Source: Prorocentrum cordatum (Eukaryota; Sar; Dinophyceae; Prorocentrales; Prorocentraceae). From it: 64,000 nt of DNA. The DNA lies in NCBI GenBank assembly GCA_963575745.1, contig CAUYUJ010019090.1, positions 1-64,000 on the forward strand, given 5' to 3'. The notes beneath the pieces are model-generated. The model made no database searches, was not told the DNA's origin, and saw nothing but the letters and a program-made list of their open reading frames with translations. Shown here piece by piece: positions 15,276-24,589 of this stretch (the stretch's first letter is position 1; each line of letters begins with the position of its first letter). Position numbers and translations under genes: made by a program.

Positions 15276-16558
15276 ACGCGTGCTTTGGATCTCGGGAGCA
15301 GAAGATGATGGCCGTGGCGCAGCGCGCGCGAGTCGTGCTGCAGGCGACGCGCGATCAGTCACAGAGACTGGAGGGTGTGGAGGTTCAGAGTCGGTTACAG
15401 CGTGGTCGAGAGTCCGCGGCGCTGGCCCGGCAGCAGGCGCAGGAACGAGATCGAGAGGCGTACTTGCGGGCGCAGCAGCGGGCTGCCGGCCGCCGACAGC
15501 GCCGTCGGGAACAAGCGATATCCGCAGCGTTCGGGCCACAGAGTTTGTTTGCTTTGGGGCGCCCAGTTCCGCCGCCGCCGAGCCCCTGCCCGCCTCGGCC
15601 GCCACTGTGCCCGGCAGACATGGATGTTCCGAACGTGGCTGGCATTCGCGCGGCTTCGTGGGACAGCGTGCGGTGCGTGCCCGTCCGAGGGATGCCGCGT
15701 CCATGGCACACCTGCTACGTGGTCAGTGTGACGCAGCTGATGTTGCGGACGCCTGCCGTCTTGGAGTGGCTTCGATGGCATTCAGAGCAGCAGTGCGAGG
15801 ACCGGGGCACGGGGCGTTGTTGCGTGTGCGGGATGTGGGAGACGTACAACCAGATGTGCTCGCGACGCTGGCAGCAGGGACCTGTGAGTGTGCTGCGGCG
15901 TACGAGCGTTGACTGCGACGACGATGTGATGGGGCGGCCGAGTGAGTTCAACGACCCGTGGCAGCAGCAGGATGTGTTTGCGTATTGGGGTAAGCTGATG
16001 GTGGCTGCGCGTGACGCAGAGATGTTGGCAGGTCGGTTTGCGCAGAGGGACCTCGGTAGTATCCGGGCGCTGAATCTGCGGGTGACGTGCGTTGATCAGA
16101 TCTTCGGGTTCGTCCTGGAGAAGCGGGAGAAATGTGACGTGTGTAATTACGAGACTGTCGCGTACGAGGCTGAGGATGTACTGAAGCTGCGTGTTCATGG
16201 ACGTCCAGGTGGGCCCTTGATGCTGCAGGAGTTGTACTGCGATTTCTGTGCTCCTGAAGATATCGAGAAGAGCTGCCCGGGGTGTTGCCGCGACGAGCAC
16301 GACCGGGTTAAGCACGTGAGGCAGACGAGAGCAACTGGTGTGCCACAGGTTCTGGTGGTTCAATTGAGGAGGGGCACCGAGGCGCGGGAGGCAGTGTGGG
16401 TGGAAGAGCAACTGAGGCTGCCAGGGCTTCCCAGATGCAGTTGGTCGGTGTGGTTTACCACAATGGGCGGTCAATTTATAGCGGCCATTACACGACTCTG
16501 TGCCGCGTTCATGATGGGAGGTACTTCATGTTTGACGACGACCAGCCACCGCGCTTGA
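14681..16558 (+). CDS. Chain segment 12: EEP endonuclease and N-terminal part of USP
   Basis: Sense begins at about 14,690 (GACEELSGEF) and continues to about 16,420. The first ~190 residues complete the EEP endonuclease. A Gln/Arg-rich helical stretch follows (QRARVVLQATRDQSQRL, RQQAQERDREAYLRAQQRA) that looks like a coiled coil, and a Pro-rich hinge PPPPSPCPPRPP sits at about 15,570. From about 15,690 a ubiquitin-specific protease fold starts, with Cys box WHTCYVVSVTQLM (catalytic Cys codon 15,713). The paired zinc Cys of the fingers subdomain come later (EKCDVCNYETVAYE, then YCDFC and CPGC). The His box is reached only in the next frame. The shift lies between about 16,400 and 16,445. Confidence 0.85.
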   Translation: MRGGGACEELSGEFQLAGVAQAQESRGYVHLYVRHGLRAESVAVPGQDPVVLCRVQVPGDGGAGGDGHVHVASVHLPTDASWERRRAILGKIVAKCGDECHRLLIVGDMNSTDAQVQAAVEQLRLRDAWYEGRSWGCPGNKFYSGLGERGAVGQRRDRVLFGADLCSEVHLVGKGKVFFEGSEFHMSDHYGLFGYVRAHACFGSREQKMMAVAQRARVVLQATRDQSQRLEGVEVQSRLQRGRESAALARQQAQERDREAYLRAQQRAAGRRQRRREQAISAAFGPQSLFALGRPVPPPPSPCPPRPPLCPADMDVPNVAGIRAASWDSVRCVPVRGMPRPWHTCYVVSVTQLMLRTPAVLEWLRWHSEQQCEDRGTGRCCVCGMWETYNQMCSRRWQQGPVSVLRRTSVDCDDDVMGRPSEFNDPWQQQDVFAYWGKLMVAARDAEMLAGRFAQRDLGSIRALNLRVTCVDQIFGFVLEKREKCDVCNYETVAYEAEDVLKLRVHGRPGGPLMLQELYCDFCAPEDIEKSCPGCCRDEHDRVKHVRQTRATGVPQVLVVQLRRGTEAREAVWVEEQLRLPGLPRCSWSVWFTTMGGQFIAAITRLCAAFMMGGTSCLTTTSHRA

Positions 16559-16620
16559 TCCGAGACGAGCCGGCGCACATCAAGCAGAAGGAGGCGTACA
16601 TGGCTGTGTATTGCCGCCTG
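15690..16620 (+). other. USP (UCH-type) deubiquitinase domain
   Basis: Across two frames the domain has the Cys box with catalytic Cys at 15,713 (HTCYVVSVTQ), finger Cys pairs (CDVCN near 16,137; CDFC near 16,237; CPGC near 16,276), a VLVVQLRR strand, and the His box VYHNGRSIYSGHYTT with catalytic His at 16,486. YFMFDDDQP supplies the third acidic residue and KEAYMAVYCRL closes the domain. These are the defining features of USP cysteine proteases that cleave ubiquitin from proteins. Fusion to a Helitron transposase is unusual. Confidence 0.85.
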
Positions 16621-17073
16621 GGCCGCGGTCAGGGGCAGGGCGCGGGCGCAGATGCGACAGAGGTGGGCGCAGCGCGTGAGGGGCAGGGCAGTGGCGGGAG
16701 TGGGCCGGGGGGCGGTGATGCGAGTGCGTCTGGTGGCGGCGGATGGGGCGGGGGTGGGGCTGTTGGCGGTGGCGCCGACGGAGCGACGGAGCGCGAGGGG
16801 GGGAGTGGGCCGTCGGCGGCCCGAGGGATCGTGCGCGCGCGCGGCGTCGCTGGCGATCGGGCCGGGGCTTCGGCTTCTGTCGGGTCGGGGGGTGAGCCTA
16901 CGTCCGGCGGTGGAGTTGGTGCAGGGCCAGGCCGTGGAGGACGCAGGGGGGGCGTTGTCTCGGTTGCCGCCGCCGAGCCGCGTTCCGCGAGCAGGCGCCT
17001 GCGGAGGAAATTTGCGGTTTCCGAGTCAGGGGGGGGCGCGCCGTCGATGGTGATGGTACCGCTGGGCGGCTAG
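16396..17073 (+). CDS. Chain segment 13: C-terminal part of USP and Gly-rich tail
   Basis: Sense starts near 16,430 (MQLVGVVYHNG) and holds the USP His box (His codon 16,486) and the closing strands to about 16,620. The remaining ~150 residues are Gly/Ala/Ser-rich with Arg runs and look disordered. The frame ends at 17,073, but after the G8 run at 17,029-17,036 the alternative frame gives a continuing open sequence (DGDGTAGRLAVTTKG), so the chain probably goes on. The short distance between the Cys box in segment 12 and this His box is normal for a compact USP. Confidence 0.8.
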   Translation: MGGRATEAARASQMQLVGVVYHNGRSIYSGHYTTLCRVHDGRYFMFDDDQPPRLIRDEPAHIKQKEAYMAVYCRLGRGQGQGAGADATEVGAAREGQGSGGSGPGGGDASASGGGGWGGGGAVGGGADGATEREGGSGPSAARGIVRARGVAGDRAGASASVGSGGEPTSGGGVGAGPGRGGRRGGVVSVAAAEPRSASRRLRRKFAVSESGGGAPSMVMVPLGG

Positions 17074-17138
17074 CGGTCACGACGAAGGGCGCGGCTTCGG
17101 GCGCAGCCGAGTCAAGGGGCGCGGCAGGCGTCCGCGAC

Positions 17139-17897
17139 TTGACCGCTGGGGTTGGCGGGGGGGCGGTGTCTCCGAGAGAGGGGGGGGGCTCTGGCTCGCC
17201 GGGTGGCGCCGCTCCGCGTTCTGCCGTTCGGCGCGCACGGGGGAAGACGGCGGCGCCTCGCTTGGATGCAGGGGCGGCGGGTGGCGCGGTGACCGCGGTT
17301 GGAGTTAGGGATGTCGGCGGGGAGCGCGACGTCGCTGGGCCAGGCCGCGCCCGAGGTGCTCGAGGGCCCGCGGGGGCGCGCGCGGGCGGCGGGGGTCTAG
17401 GTGGCGATGTGGCGTGCGCGAGTGTCGCGGGGGGGAAAGATGTGGCAGCGGAGGAGACGGGGGGCGGCGCTGAGGGGGTAAGACTGGGGGCGGCGAGGGC
17501 TCCAGCGTCGGGGCAGCGAAAGGTGGGGCCTCGGTCAGAGGCAGTGGTCCCTCGGAGGAGGTCGGCGCGTTTGGCGGCGCGACCTGCGCCCGGCCCCGTC
17601 GCGGTCGAGGAGGGGGCTGCAGCGGGCGAGGGCGCGTATATACGAGGGGGGGTGTTGGTGCGCCCGAGGCGCGCGGAGCCGCCTGGACCGTCGAGTGGCG
17701 GCGGCGCCGCGCGAGTGGTCACAGGTTTCGGCGCGGGAAGGATCGAGAACTTGGCTGCGTTCCAGCGCAGCTGCGATTTGGGGGATGCGACGCGCGCGTC
17801 GCAGCGGGTCTCGGAGGGGACCCGAGGGGGGGGCGTGGATATGCAGGGGAATGAGCTGGATCCGTCTGCGGGGTCCGCCTGGCATGCGGGTCGATAG
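17139..17897 (+). CDS. Chain segment 14: low-complexity C-terminal tail
   Basis: This frame is open from before 17,040 to a stop at 17,895-17,897. The sequence is Gly/Ala/Arg-rich with no recognised domain. The final ~60 residues are more varied (FGAGRIENLAAFQRSCDLGDA), which argues for real coding to the end. Several long G runs (17,180-17,188, for example) make further small frame errors likely. It is the last protein-like sequence before the microsatellite, so this is probably the C terminus of the chain. Confidence 0.4.
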   Translation: MTAGVGGGAVSPREGGGSGSPGGAAPRSAVRRARGKTAAPRLDAGAAGGAVTAVGVRDVGGERDVAGPGRARGARGPAGARAGGGGLGGDVACASVAGGKDVAAEETGGGAEGVRLGAARAPASGQRKVGPRSEAVVPRRRSARLAARPAPGPVAVEEGAAAGEGAYIRGGVLVRPRRAEPPGPSSGGGAARVVTGFGAGRIENLAAFQRSCDLGDATRASQRVSEGTRGGGVDMQGNELDPSAGSAWHAGR

Positions 17898-18000
17898 GGC
17901 GGGGGGTGCGGTGGGGGCTGGGTTTTGAGGGGGCAAGGGAGGGGAAGCAAGACGGGGGGGGGGGGCGGAGCGGGCAGACTAGGGCAAGGCTGCGCTGCGA
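17898..18000. other. G-rich spacer
   Basis: This is a very G-rich stretch with a 12-G run at 17,954-17,965 and several G4-G6 runs, so it could form G-quadruplex on the + strand. There is no gene here. It separates the coding chain from the microsatellite. Confidence 0.6.
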
Positions 18001-18007
18001 GTGTCTG

Positions 18008-18150
18008 TGTATCTGGTGCTGTGTGTGTCAGTGGGCTTGAGTGTATGTGCGTGCGTGTCTGTGTGTTTGTGTATTTGTGTGTCTGTATGTCTGTGTGTTT
18101 GTTTGTCTGCGTGTTTGTGTGCCTGTGTGTCTGTGTGTCTGTGTGTCCGT
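18008..18150. repeat. Left copy of a ~1.03-kb-spaced duplication inside the microsatellite
   Basis: This segment contains a TCTGGTGC start and non-canonical units (TTTGTGTATTTG, TCTGTATGTC, TTTGTTTGTC) in the same order as at 19,034-19,165. Shared irregular units show that about 1.03 kb was duplicated as a block. Confidence 0.65.
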
Positions 18151-19033
18151 GTGTCTGTGTGTCTGTGTGTCCGTTTGTCTGTGTGTCGGTGTGTATGTGT
18201 GTCTGTGTGTCTGTGTTTCTGTCTCTCTGTCTTTCTGTGTGTCTGTGTGTCTGTGTGTTTGTGTGTCTGTGTGTCTGTGTGTCTGATTGTCCGTGTGTCT
18301 GTGTGTCTGTGTGTCTGTGTGTCTGTCGGTCTCTGTGTCTATGTGTCTGTGTGTCTGTGTGTCTGTGTGTCTGTGTGTCCCTGTGCCTCTGTGTCTGTCT
18401 TTCTGTCATTCTTTGTGTCCGTGTGTGTCTTTCTGTGTGTCGGTGTGTCCGTGCGTCAGTGTGTTTGTGTGTCTGTGAATATGTGTGTCAGTGTGTCGGT
18501 GTGTATGTGTGTATGTGTGTCTGTGTGTCTGTGTATCTGTGTGTCTGGTTGTCTGTGTGTCTGTGTGTTTGTGTGTCTGTGTGTCCCTGTGTGTGTCCGT
18601 GTGTCTGTGTGACTGTGTGTCTGCGTGTCCGTGTGTCCGTGTGTCTGCGTGTCTGTGTGTCTTTCAGTCTTTGTGTGTCTGCGTGTCTGTGTGCCTGTGT
18701 GCCTGTGTTTCTGTCTCTCTGTGTGTCTGTGTGTCTGTGTGTCTGTGTGTCTGTGTGTCTGTGTGCGTGAGTGTTTCTGTGTCTGGGTGTCTGGGTGTCA
18801 GTGTGTCTGTGTGTCTGTGTGTCTGTGTGTCTGAGTGTCTGTGTGTCAGTGTTTTTTTTTTTTGCGTCTGTGTGTCTGTGTGTCAGTGTGTCAGTGTGTC
18901 TGTGTATCTGTTTGTCTGTGTGTCTGTGTGTCTGTGTGGCTGTGTGCCTGCGTGTCTGTGTGCTCTTGTGTCTGCGTGTCTGTGTGTTGGTGTTTCTGCG
19001 TGTCTGCGTGTGTCTGTGTGTCTGTGTGCCTGT

Positions 19034-19165
19034 GTGTCTGGTGCCGTGTGTGTCAGTGTGCCTGAGTGTCTGTGTGTCTGTGTGTTTGTGTATTTGTGTG
19101 TCTGTATGTCTGTGTGTTTGTTTGTCTGCGTGTTTGTGTGTCTATGCGTCTGTGTGTGTGTGTGC
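19034..19165. repeat. Right copy of the microsatellite duplication
   Basis: It matches 18,008-18,150 through the same series of irregular units, with a few point differences. Confidence 0.65.
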
Positions 19166-19217
19166 CTGTGTGTCTGTGTGTTTGTGTGTTTGTGTGTCCG
19201 TTTGTTTGTGTGTCTGT

Positions 19218-19466
19218 GAAAATACTGACAACGCGTATCGAGATGACTCGAAGCGGCCGATCCCGCCGGGACGCTTTTTGGAATTAAAAGATACCCGATC
19301 GAGCTGAGATCAAGATGGCGAGCGGGAATAAGATCGAATATTACGGGAAAAAATACTAGGGCTCAAACGAATTGTTGAATTTCGAGAACAAAATTCTCAA
19401 CCGACCAAAAGTCACCAAAAGGTCCGTCGAGATTTTTCTTGCCAACTAGCTCTCCAGCGCCCCGGA
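19218..19466 (-). repeat. Family A remnant (5' conserved block), reverse
   Basis: It starts mid-monomer at the edge of the microsatellite, so its 3' hairpin is lost. It holds the family A block (GATCGAGCTGAGATC..., CAACCGACCAAAAGT...) and a truncated head CTAGCTCTCCAGC. Confidence 0.75.
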
Positions 19467-20512
19467 ACTGGGCGCCGGCGGTAAACCGTCAACCTTTCTT
19501 ACCGCCGGGGGACTCGTAGAGCTTCCTGACAGTATATAGCGTGGAAAAAAACTCCAAAGGACGACCAGTTTTTCAGCCCAAGCGATTTCACACCTCTGAA
19601 GATGACTCTACAAAAAAAACAAACAGTTTCGCAATCCAGTTCGAGTATCAAACCGAGTTCAGACCTCTGAATGCGACAGGCGGGCGCGTCTGATGTCTGC
19701 GAATCCACTCATGTGATTCCCAGCCCTGCAGCCCCCCTACATCCCGAGTTAAGTGCAGAAAACCGACAGTATCGACTCGAATAATAGAATAGTTTCGCGG
19801 ACCTAGTTTGAGCAGCAGACCGAGTTCCAAGCTCTGGAATCGACGGACAGACGCGCCTGATGTGTGCAAATCGATATATGTGACCCGCAGCACTGTAGCC
19901 CTGCCCAGCACGAGTTGAGTGCAGAAAATCGAGAGCACTCCTCAAGATGATTCGGACAATACGAATAGTTTCGCGAACCAAGCTCAGGCAGCAGGCCGAG
20001 AGAGCTCTCGGTTCACTAGACAAACGCGACTGATGATTTCCCATCGATGTCTGTGACAATGAGCCCTGTAGCTGCCCTACAGCTCGAGTTAAATGCAGAA
20101 AACCGAGAGCGTCTGTTAAGATGACTCCAATAATACGAATAGGTTTGCGGGAGTGTCGGCTAGCAGACCGAGTTCAGACCTCTGGATTCAACAGGCGAAC
20201 GCGTCTAATCATTCTGAATGCGATAGGTGTGCTTACCAGCTCCCTAGCTGCCCTACAGCTCGAGTTAAGTACAAAATACCGACAACGCGTATCAAGATGA
20301 CTCGAAACGGCCGATCCCGCCAGTGTGCTTTTTGGCAGTAAAAGGTACCCGATCGAGCTGAGATCAAGATGGCGAGCGGGAATAAGATCGAATATCGCGG
20401 GAAAAAATACTAGAGCACAAACGAATTGTTGAATTTCGAGAGCAAAATTTTCAACCGACCAAAAGTTGTGAAAAGTTCAGTTCTTTTTTTTCGAGTCAAC
20501 TAGCTCTCCAGC
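19467..20512 (-). repeat. Family A element, reverse, 5' head truncated
   Basis: It begins with the 3' hairpin module (19,467-19,526), followed by a 'GACAGTATATAG' tail, about five ~175-bp monomers (marked by GATGACTC-type sequence near 19,600, 19,775, 19,947, 20,120 and 20,297) and the conserved block. Confidence 0.8.
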
Positions 20513-21579
20513 ACTGGGCGCCGGCGGTGAACCGTCAACCTTTCTTACCGCCGGGTGACTCGTAGAGCTTCCTGATAGTATATAATGTGTGAAATAGTTC
20601 CAGAGAACGACTAGTTTTTCAGCCCAAGCGATTCCAGACCTCTCGAAATGACTCTAACAAAAAAACAAACAGTTTGGCAACCGAGGTCGAGTATCGAAGC
20701 GAGTTCAGACCTCTGAATGCGACAGGCGGACGCGTCTGATGTCTGCGAGTCGACTCCTGTGATTACCAGCCCTGCGGCCCCCCTACAGCCCGAGTTAAGT
20801 GCAGAAAACCGACAGCATCTCTCAGGATGACTCGAATAATACGATAGTTTCGCGGACCTAGTTCGAGCGGCAGACTGAGTTCCGAGCTCTGGGTTCGACA
20901 GACGGACGCGCCTGATGTCTCCAAATCGATTTCTGTGACCAGCAGCACTGTAGCCCTCCCCCAGCACGAGTTAAGTGCAGAAAACCGAGAGCACTCTCAA
21001 GATGACTCGAACAATACGAATAGGTTTGCGAACCTAGTTCGGGCAGCAGGGCGAGATCAGAGCTCTCGATCGACAGACGAACGCGCCTGATGATTGCCAA
21101 TCGATTCTGTGACTATGAGTTCTGTAGCTGCCCTACAGCTCGAGTTAGATGCAGAACACCGAGAGCGTCTGCTACGATTACTCGAATGATACGAATAGGT
21201 TTGCGGACCTAGCTCGGCTAGCAGACCGAGTTCAGACCTCTGGATTCAACAGGCGAACGCGTCTAATCATTCTGAATCGATTAGCTGTGTTTATCAGCTC
21301 TGTAGCTGTCCTAAAGCTTGAGTTATCTTAAAAAAAAACGGCCATCGTCTATCAACATGACTCGAAACGGCCGATCCTGCCTGCCTGCTTTTTGGCAGTA
21401 AAAGGTACCCGATCGAGCTGAGATCACGATGGCGAGCGGGAATAAGATCGAATATCATGGGAAAAATACTAGAGCTCAAACGAATTGTTGAATTTCGAGA
21501 ACCAAATTTTCAACCGACCAAAAGTCTGCAAAAGGTCCGTCGAGATTTTTCTTGCCAACTAGCTCTCCGGCGCCGCGGA
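20513..21579 (-). repeat. Family A element, reverse
   Basis: The hairpin module is at 20,513-20,572. Its arms carry an uncompensated TGA/TTA mismatch. Monomers and the conserved block follow, and the 5' end breaks off at a family D sliver. Confidence 0.8.
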
Positions 21580-21642
21580 ACTTGGCAGCGTCCACTTGGT
21601 AGCGTCCACTTGGTAGCGTCCAAAACCCGGAGAGCGAAGAGA
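21580..21642 (-). repeat. Family D 3'-end sliver, reverse
   Basis: ACTTGGYAGCGTCC occurs three times, followed by AAAACCCGGAGAGCGAAGAG. This is the repeated 3' terminal sequence of the GC-rich family D, without its body. Confidence 0.65.
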
Positions 21643-22697
21643 ACTGGGCGCCGGCGGTAAACCGTCAACCTTGGTTACCGCCGGGGAACTCGTAGAGCTT
21701 CCTGACAGTATATAGTATGGAAGGAAAATCCAGAGAACGACTAGTTTCTGAGCTCAAGCCATTTCAGACCTCTCAAGATGACTAACAAAAAAACAAAAAA
21801 AAGTTTGCCAACCCAGCTCGAGTATCAAACCGAGTTCAGACCTCTGAATGCAACAGGCGGACGCGTCAAATGTCCGCGAATCGACTTGTGACTGGCCCTG
21901 CAGCCCCCCTACAGCTCGAGTCAAGTGCAGAAAACCGACAGCATGACTCGAATAACACAATAGTTTCGCGAACCTAGTTCGAACAGCAGACCGAGTTCCG
22001 AGCTCTGGATTCGACAGACGGACATTGCTGATGTCTCTAAATCGATTTATGTCACCAGCAGCACTGTAGCCCTCCCCAAGCACGAGTTAAGTACAGAAAA
22101 CCGAGAGCACTCCAAAAGATGACCCGAACAATACGAACAGTTTCGCAGACCTAGCGCGGGCAGCAGGCCGAGTTCAGAGCTCTCGATTCAAGAGACGAAC
22201 GCGCCTAAAGATTCCCAATCGATTTCTGTGACTATGAGCTCTGTAGCTGCCCTACAGCTCGAGAAAAGTACAGGAAACCGAGAGCGTCTGCTACAATGAC
22301 TCGACTAATACGAATAGCTTAGCGGACCTACCTCGGCTACCAGACCGAGTTCAGACCTCTGGGTTCAACAGGCGAACGCGCCTAATCATTCTACATCGAT
22401 TAGCTGTGCTTAGCAGCTCTGTAGCTGCCCTAAAGCTCGAGTTATGTTCAAAAAACCGTCAGCACGTATCAAGATGACTCAAAACGGCCGATCCCGCCAC
22501 AGTGCTTTTCGATAGGAATATTCACCCGATCGAGCTGAGATCAAGATGGCGAGCGGGAATAAGATCGAATATCACGGGAAAAAATACTAGAGCTCTAACG
22601 AATTGTCAAATTTTGAGAACAAAATTTTCAACCGAGCAAAAGTTGTGAAAAGTTCAGTTCTTTTTTTTCGAGCCAACTAGCCTGCCAGCGTTTTCGA
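21643..22697 (-). repeat. Family A element, reverse
   Basis: The hairpin module is at 21,643-21,702. About five monomers and the conserved block follow to 22,680. It is joined to a family B hairpin through TAGCCTGCCAGCGTTTTCGA. Confidence 0.8.
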
Positions 22698-22762
22698 ACT
22701 GGCGCCGGCGGTGAACCGTCAATCTGGTCACCGCCGAGAACCTCGTAGAGCTCCTTCCACTG
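22698..22762 (-). repeat. Family B 3' end only, reverse
   Basis: This is the hairpin module with TGA/TCA arms and ACCTCGTAGAGCTCC. The family B body is missing and GC-rich DNA follows directly. Confidence 0.7.
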
Positions 22763-23418
22763 GTAAACGGCGCCCCTGCAAGCGTCTCCTGCGAGGTTTC
22801 CAGCGTCCCGCGCATCGTTTCAGGCGGCCTGGCAGAGGTCCCCGTGTGGCGTGTTGGAGCGCTTGGCACTCCGCGCGTGGCTTCGCTATCCGGGTTTTTC
22901 CCGGATAGCTCCTTGGGAGCAGAGGGTTTCAGATAAGAAGCCGGCTGTGGGTGGTGAGGAGGACGCGCCCACCTCCGCCGGTCCACGATCGTCGCAGCAG
23001 CTTGTCGGAACTTGCAGCGTGTCCGGGAGCGTGGCTTCCTAGCGTTTCCCAATACGCGTGGCTCCAGGGTGCGCGAAGCGCTTCGGCAGAGCTTCGGAAG
23101 AGCTTCGGCAGTTCTTCCAGGCTCCTAGGCAGATCTTCCTTGCGCGCTTTGCAGGGCCCCACGCATCGTAAACGGCGCCCCTGCAAGCGTTTCCTGCGAG
23201 GTTTCCAGCGTCCCGCGCATCGTTTCAGGCGGCCTGGCAGAGGTCCCCGTGTGGCGTGTTGGAGCGCTTGGCACTCCGCGCGTGGCTTCGCTATCCGGGT
23301 TTTGGACGCTTACAATTTCTGCGAGAATCGTGGACCGGCGGAGGTGGGCGTGTCCTCCTCACCACCCACCGCCGGCTTCCTATCTGAAACCCTCAGCTCT
23401 CCAAGGAGCTATCCGGGA
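22763..23418. repeat. GC-rich family D-like block with internal direct and inverted repeats
   Basis: A ~135-bp segment starting GTAAACGGCGCCCCTGC is repeated at about 22,763-22,898 and 23,168-23,302. The pieces 22,903-22,990 and 23,326-23,410 are inverted copies of each other (the first has GAAGCCGGC, the second GCCGGCTTC). GC content is far above the flanks. Short open frames exist but have no protein-like features. Confidence 0.65.
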
Positions 23419-24589
23419 ACTGGACGCCGGCGGTGAACCGTCAACCTTGGTTACCGCCGGGAGACTCGTAGAGCTTCCAGCTCGACTGAAGTTGAGAACA
23501 CCGAGGACCTACGAACATTCCGACTCATAGTAAATATTTTGTGTCCTCTCAATGCGACAGGCGGACGCGTCTGATGTCTGCGAGTCGACTTCTATCATTA
23601 CCAGCCCTGCAGCCCCCCTACAGCCCGAGTTGAGTGCAGAAAACTGACAGCACCTCTCAGGATGACTCCAACAATACAGTAGTTTCGCAGACCTAATTCA
23701 GGCAGCAGACGAGTTCCGAGCTCTGGTCTCCGCAGGCGGATGCGCCTGATGTCTCTAAATCGATTGCTGTCACCAGCAGCACTGTAGCCTCCCCCCAGCA
23801 CGAAATACCGACAGCACTTCTCAGGATGACTCGAACAATAAGAATAGTTTTGCGAACCTAGCTCGGGCAGCAGACAAAGTTCAGTGCTCTCGAGTCAACG
23901 AACAAAGGCGCCTGGTGATTTCCAATAGATTTCTGTGACTACGAGCTCTGTAGCTGCCCTACGGCTCGAGTTAAGTACAGAAAATCGAGGGCGCCTATCA
24001 AGATGACCCAAATAATACGAATAGGTTTGCGGACCTAGCTCGGCTAGCAGACCGATTTCAGACCTCTAGATTTAACAGGCGAACGCGCCTAATGATTCTG
24101 ACTGCGATAGGTGTGCTTGCCAGCTCTGTAGCTGTCTTACAGCTCGAGTTAAGACCAGAAAACCGAGAGTTTCTGTCAAGATGACTCGAATAATACGAAC
24201 AGGTTTCCGGACCTAGCTCGGCTCACAGACCGAGTTCAGACCTCTGGGTTCAACAGGCGATTGCGCCTGATCATTCTGCATGCATTTGCTGTGCTTACCA
24301 GCTCTGTAGCTGCCCTGGAGCTCGAGTTATGTTCAGAAAACCGACAGCGCGTATCAAGATGACTCGAAACGGGCGTTCCCGCCACAGTGCTTTTTGGCCT
24401 TCAAAGTTACGCGATCGAGCTGAGATCAAGATGGCGAGCGGGAATAAGATCGAATATCACGGGAAAAAATACTAGAGCTCTAACGAATTGTCAAATTTCG
24501 AGAACGAAATTTTTAACCGACCAAAAGTCATCAAAAGTTCCGTCGAGATTTTTCTTGCCAGCTAGCTCTCCAGCGCTCCGGAATTACTC
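23419..24589 (-). repeat. Family A element, reverse
   Basis: The hairpin module is at 23,419-23,478 (mismatched TGA/TTA arms). The tail is of the AGCTCGACTGAAGTTGAG type, with about five monomers and the conserved block ending near CTAGCTCTCCAGCG. Confidence 0.8.

Larger units (their letters stand above)
18001..19217. repeat. Imperfect (GTGTGTCT)n microsatellite, 1.2 kb
   Basis: The sequence is almost entirely an 8-bp unit GTGTGTCT with point changes. Because 8 is not a multiple of 3, all frames stay open and give Cys/Val/Ser-rich pseudo-ORFs. It ends abruptly at 19,217 inside a family A monomer. A run of ten or more T interrupts it near 18,852-18,863. Confidence 0.95.

Noticed and set aside
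16898-18409. 503-aa minus-strand frame starting in the microsatellite
   Set aside because: Its first third is microsatellite translation and the rest is an antisense shadow of the Gly-rich tail.
18001-19217. Long Cys/Val/Ser-rich open frames on + and a Thr/His/Gln-rich frame on - over the GT-rich tract
   Set aside because: They are translations of an 8-bp microsatellite, which is open in every frame and has no protein-like composition.
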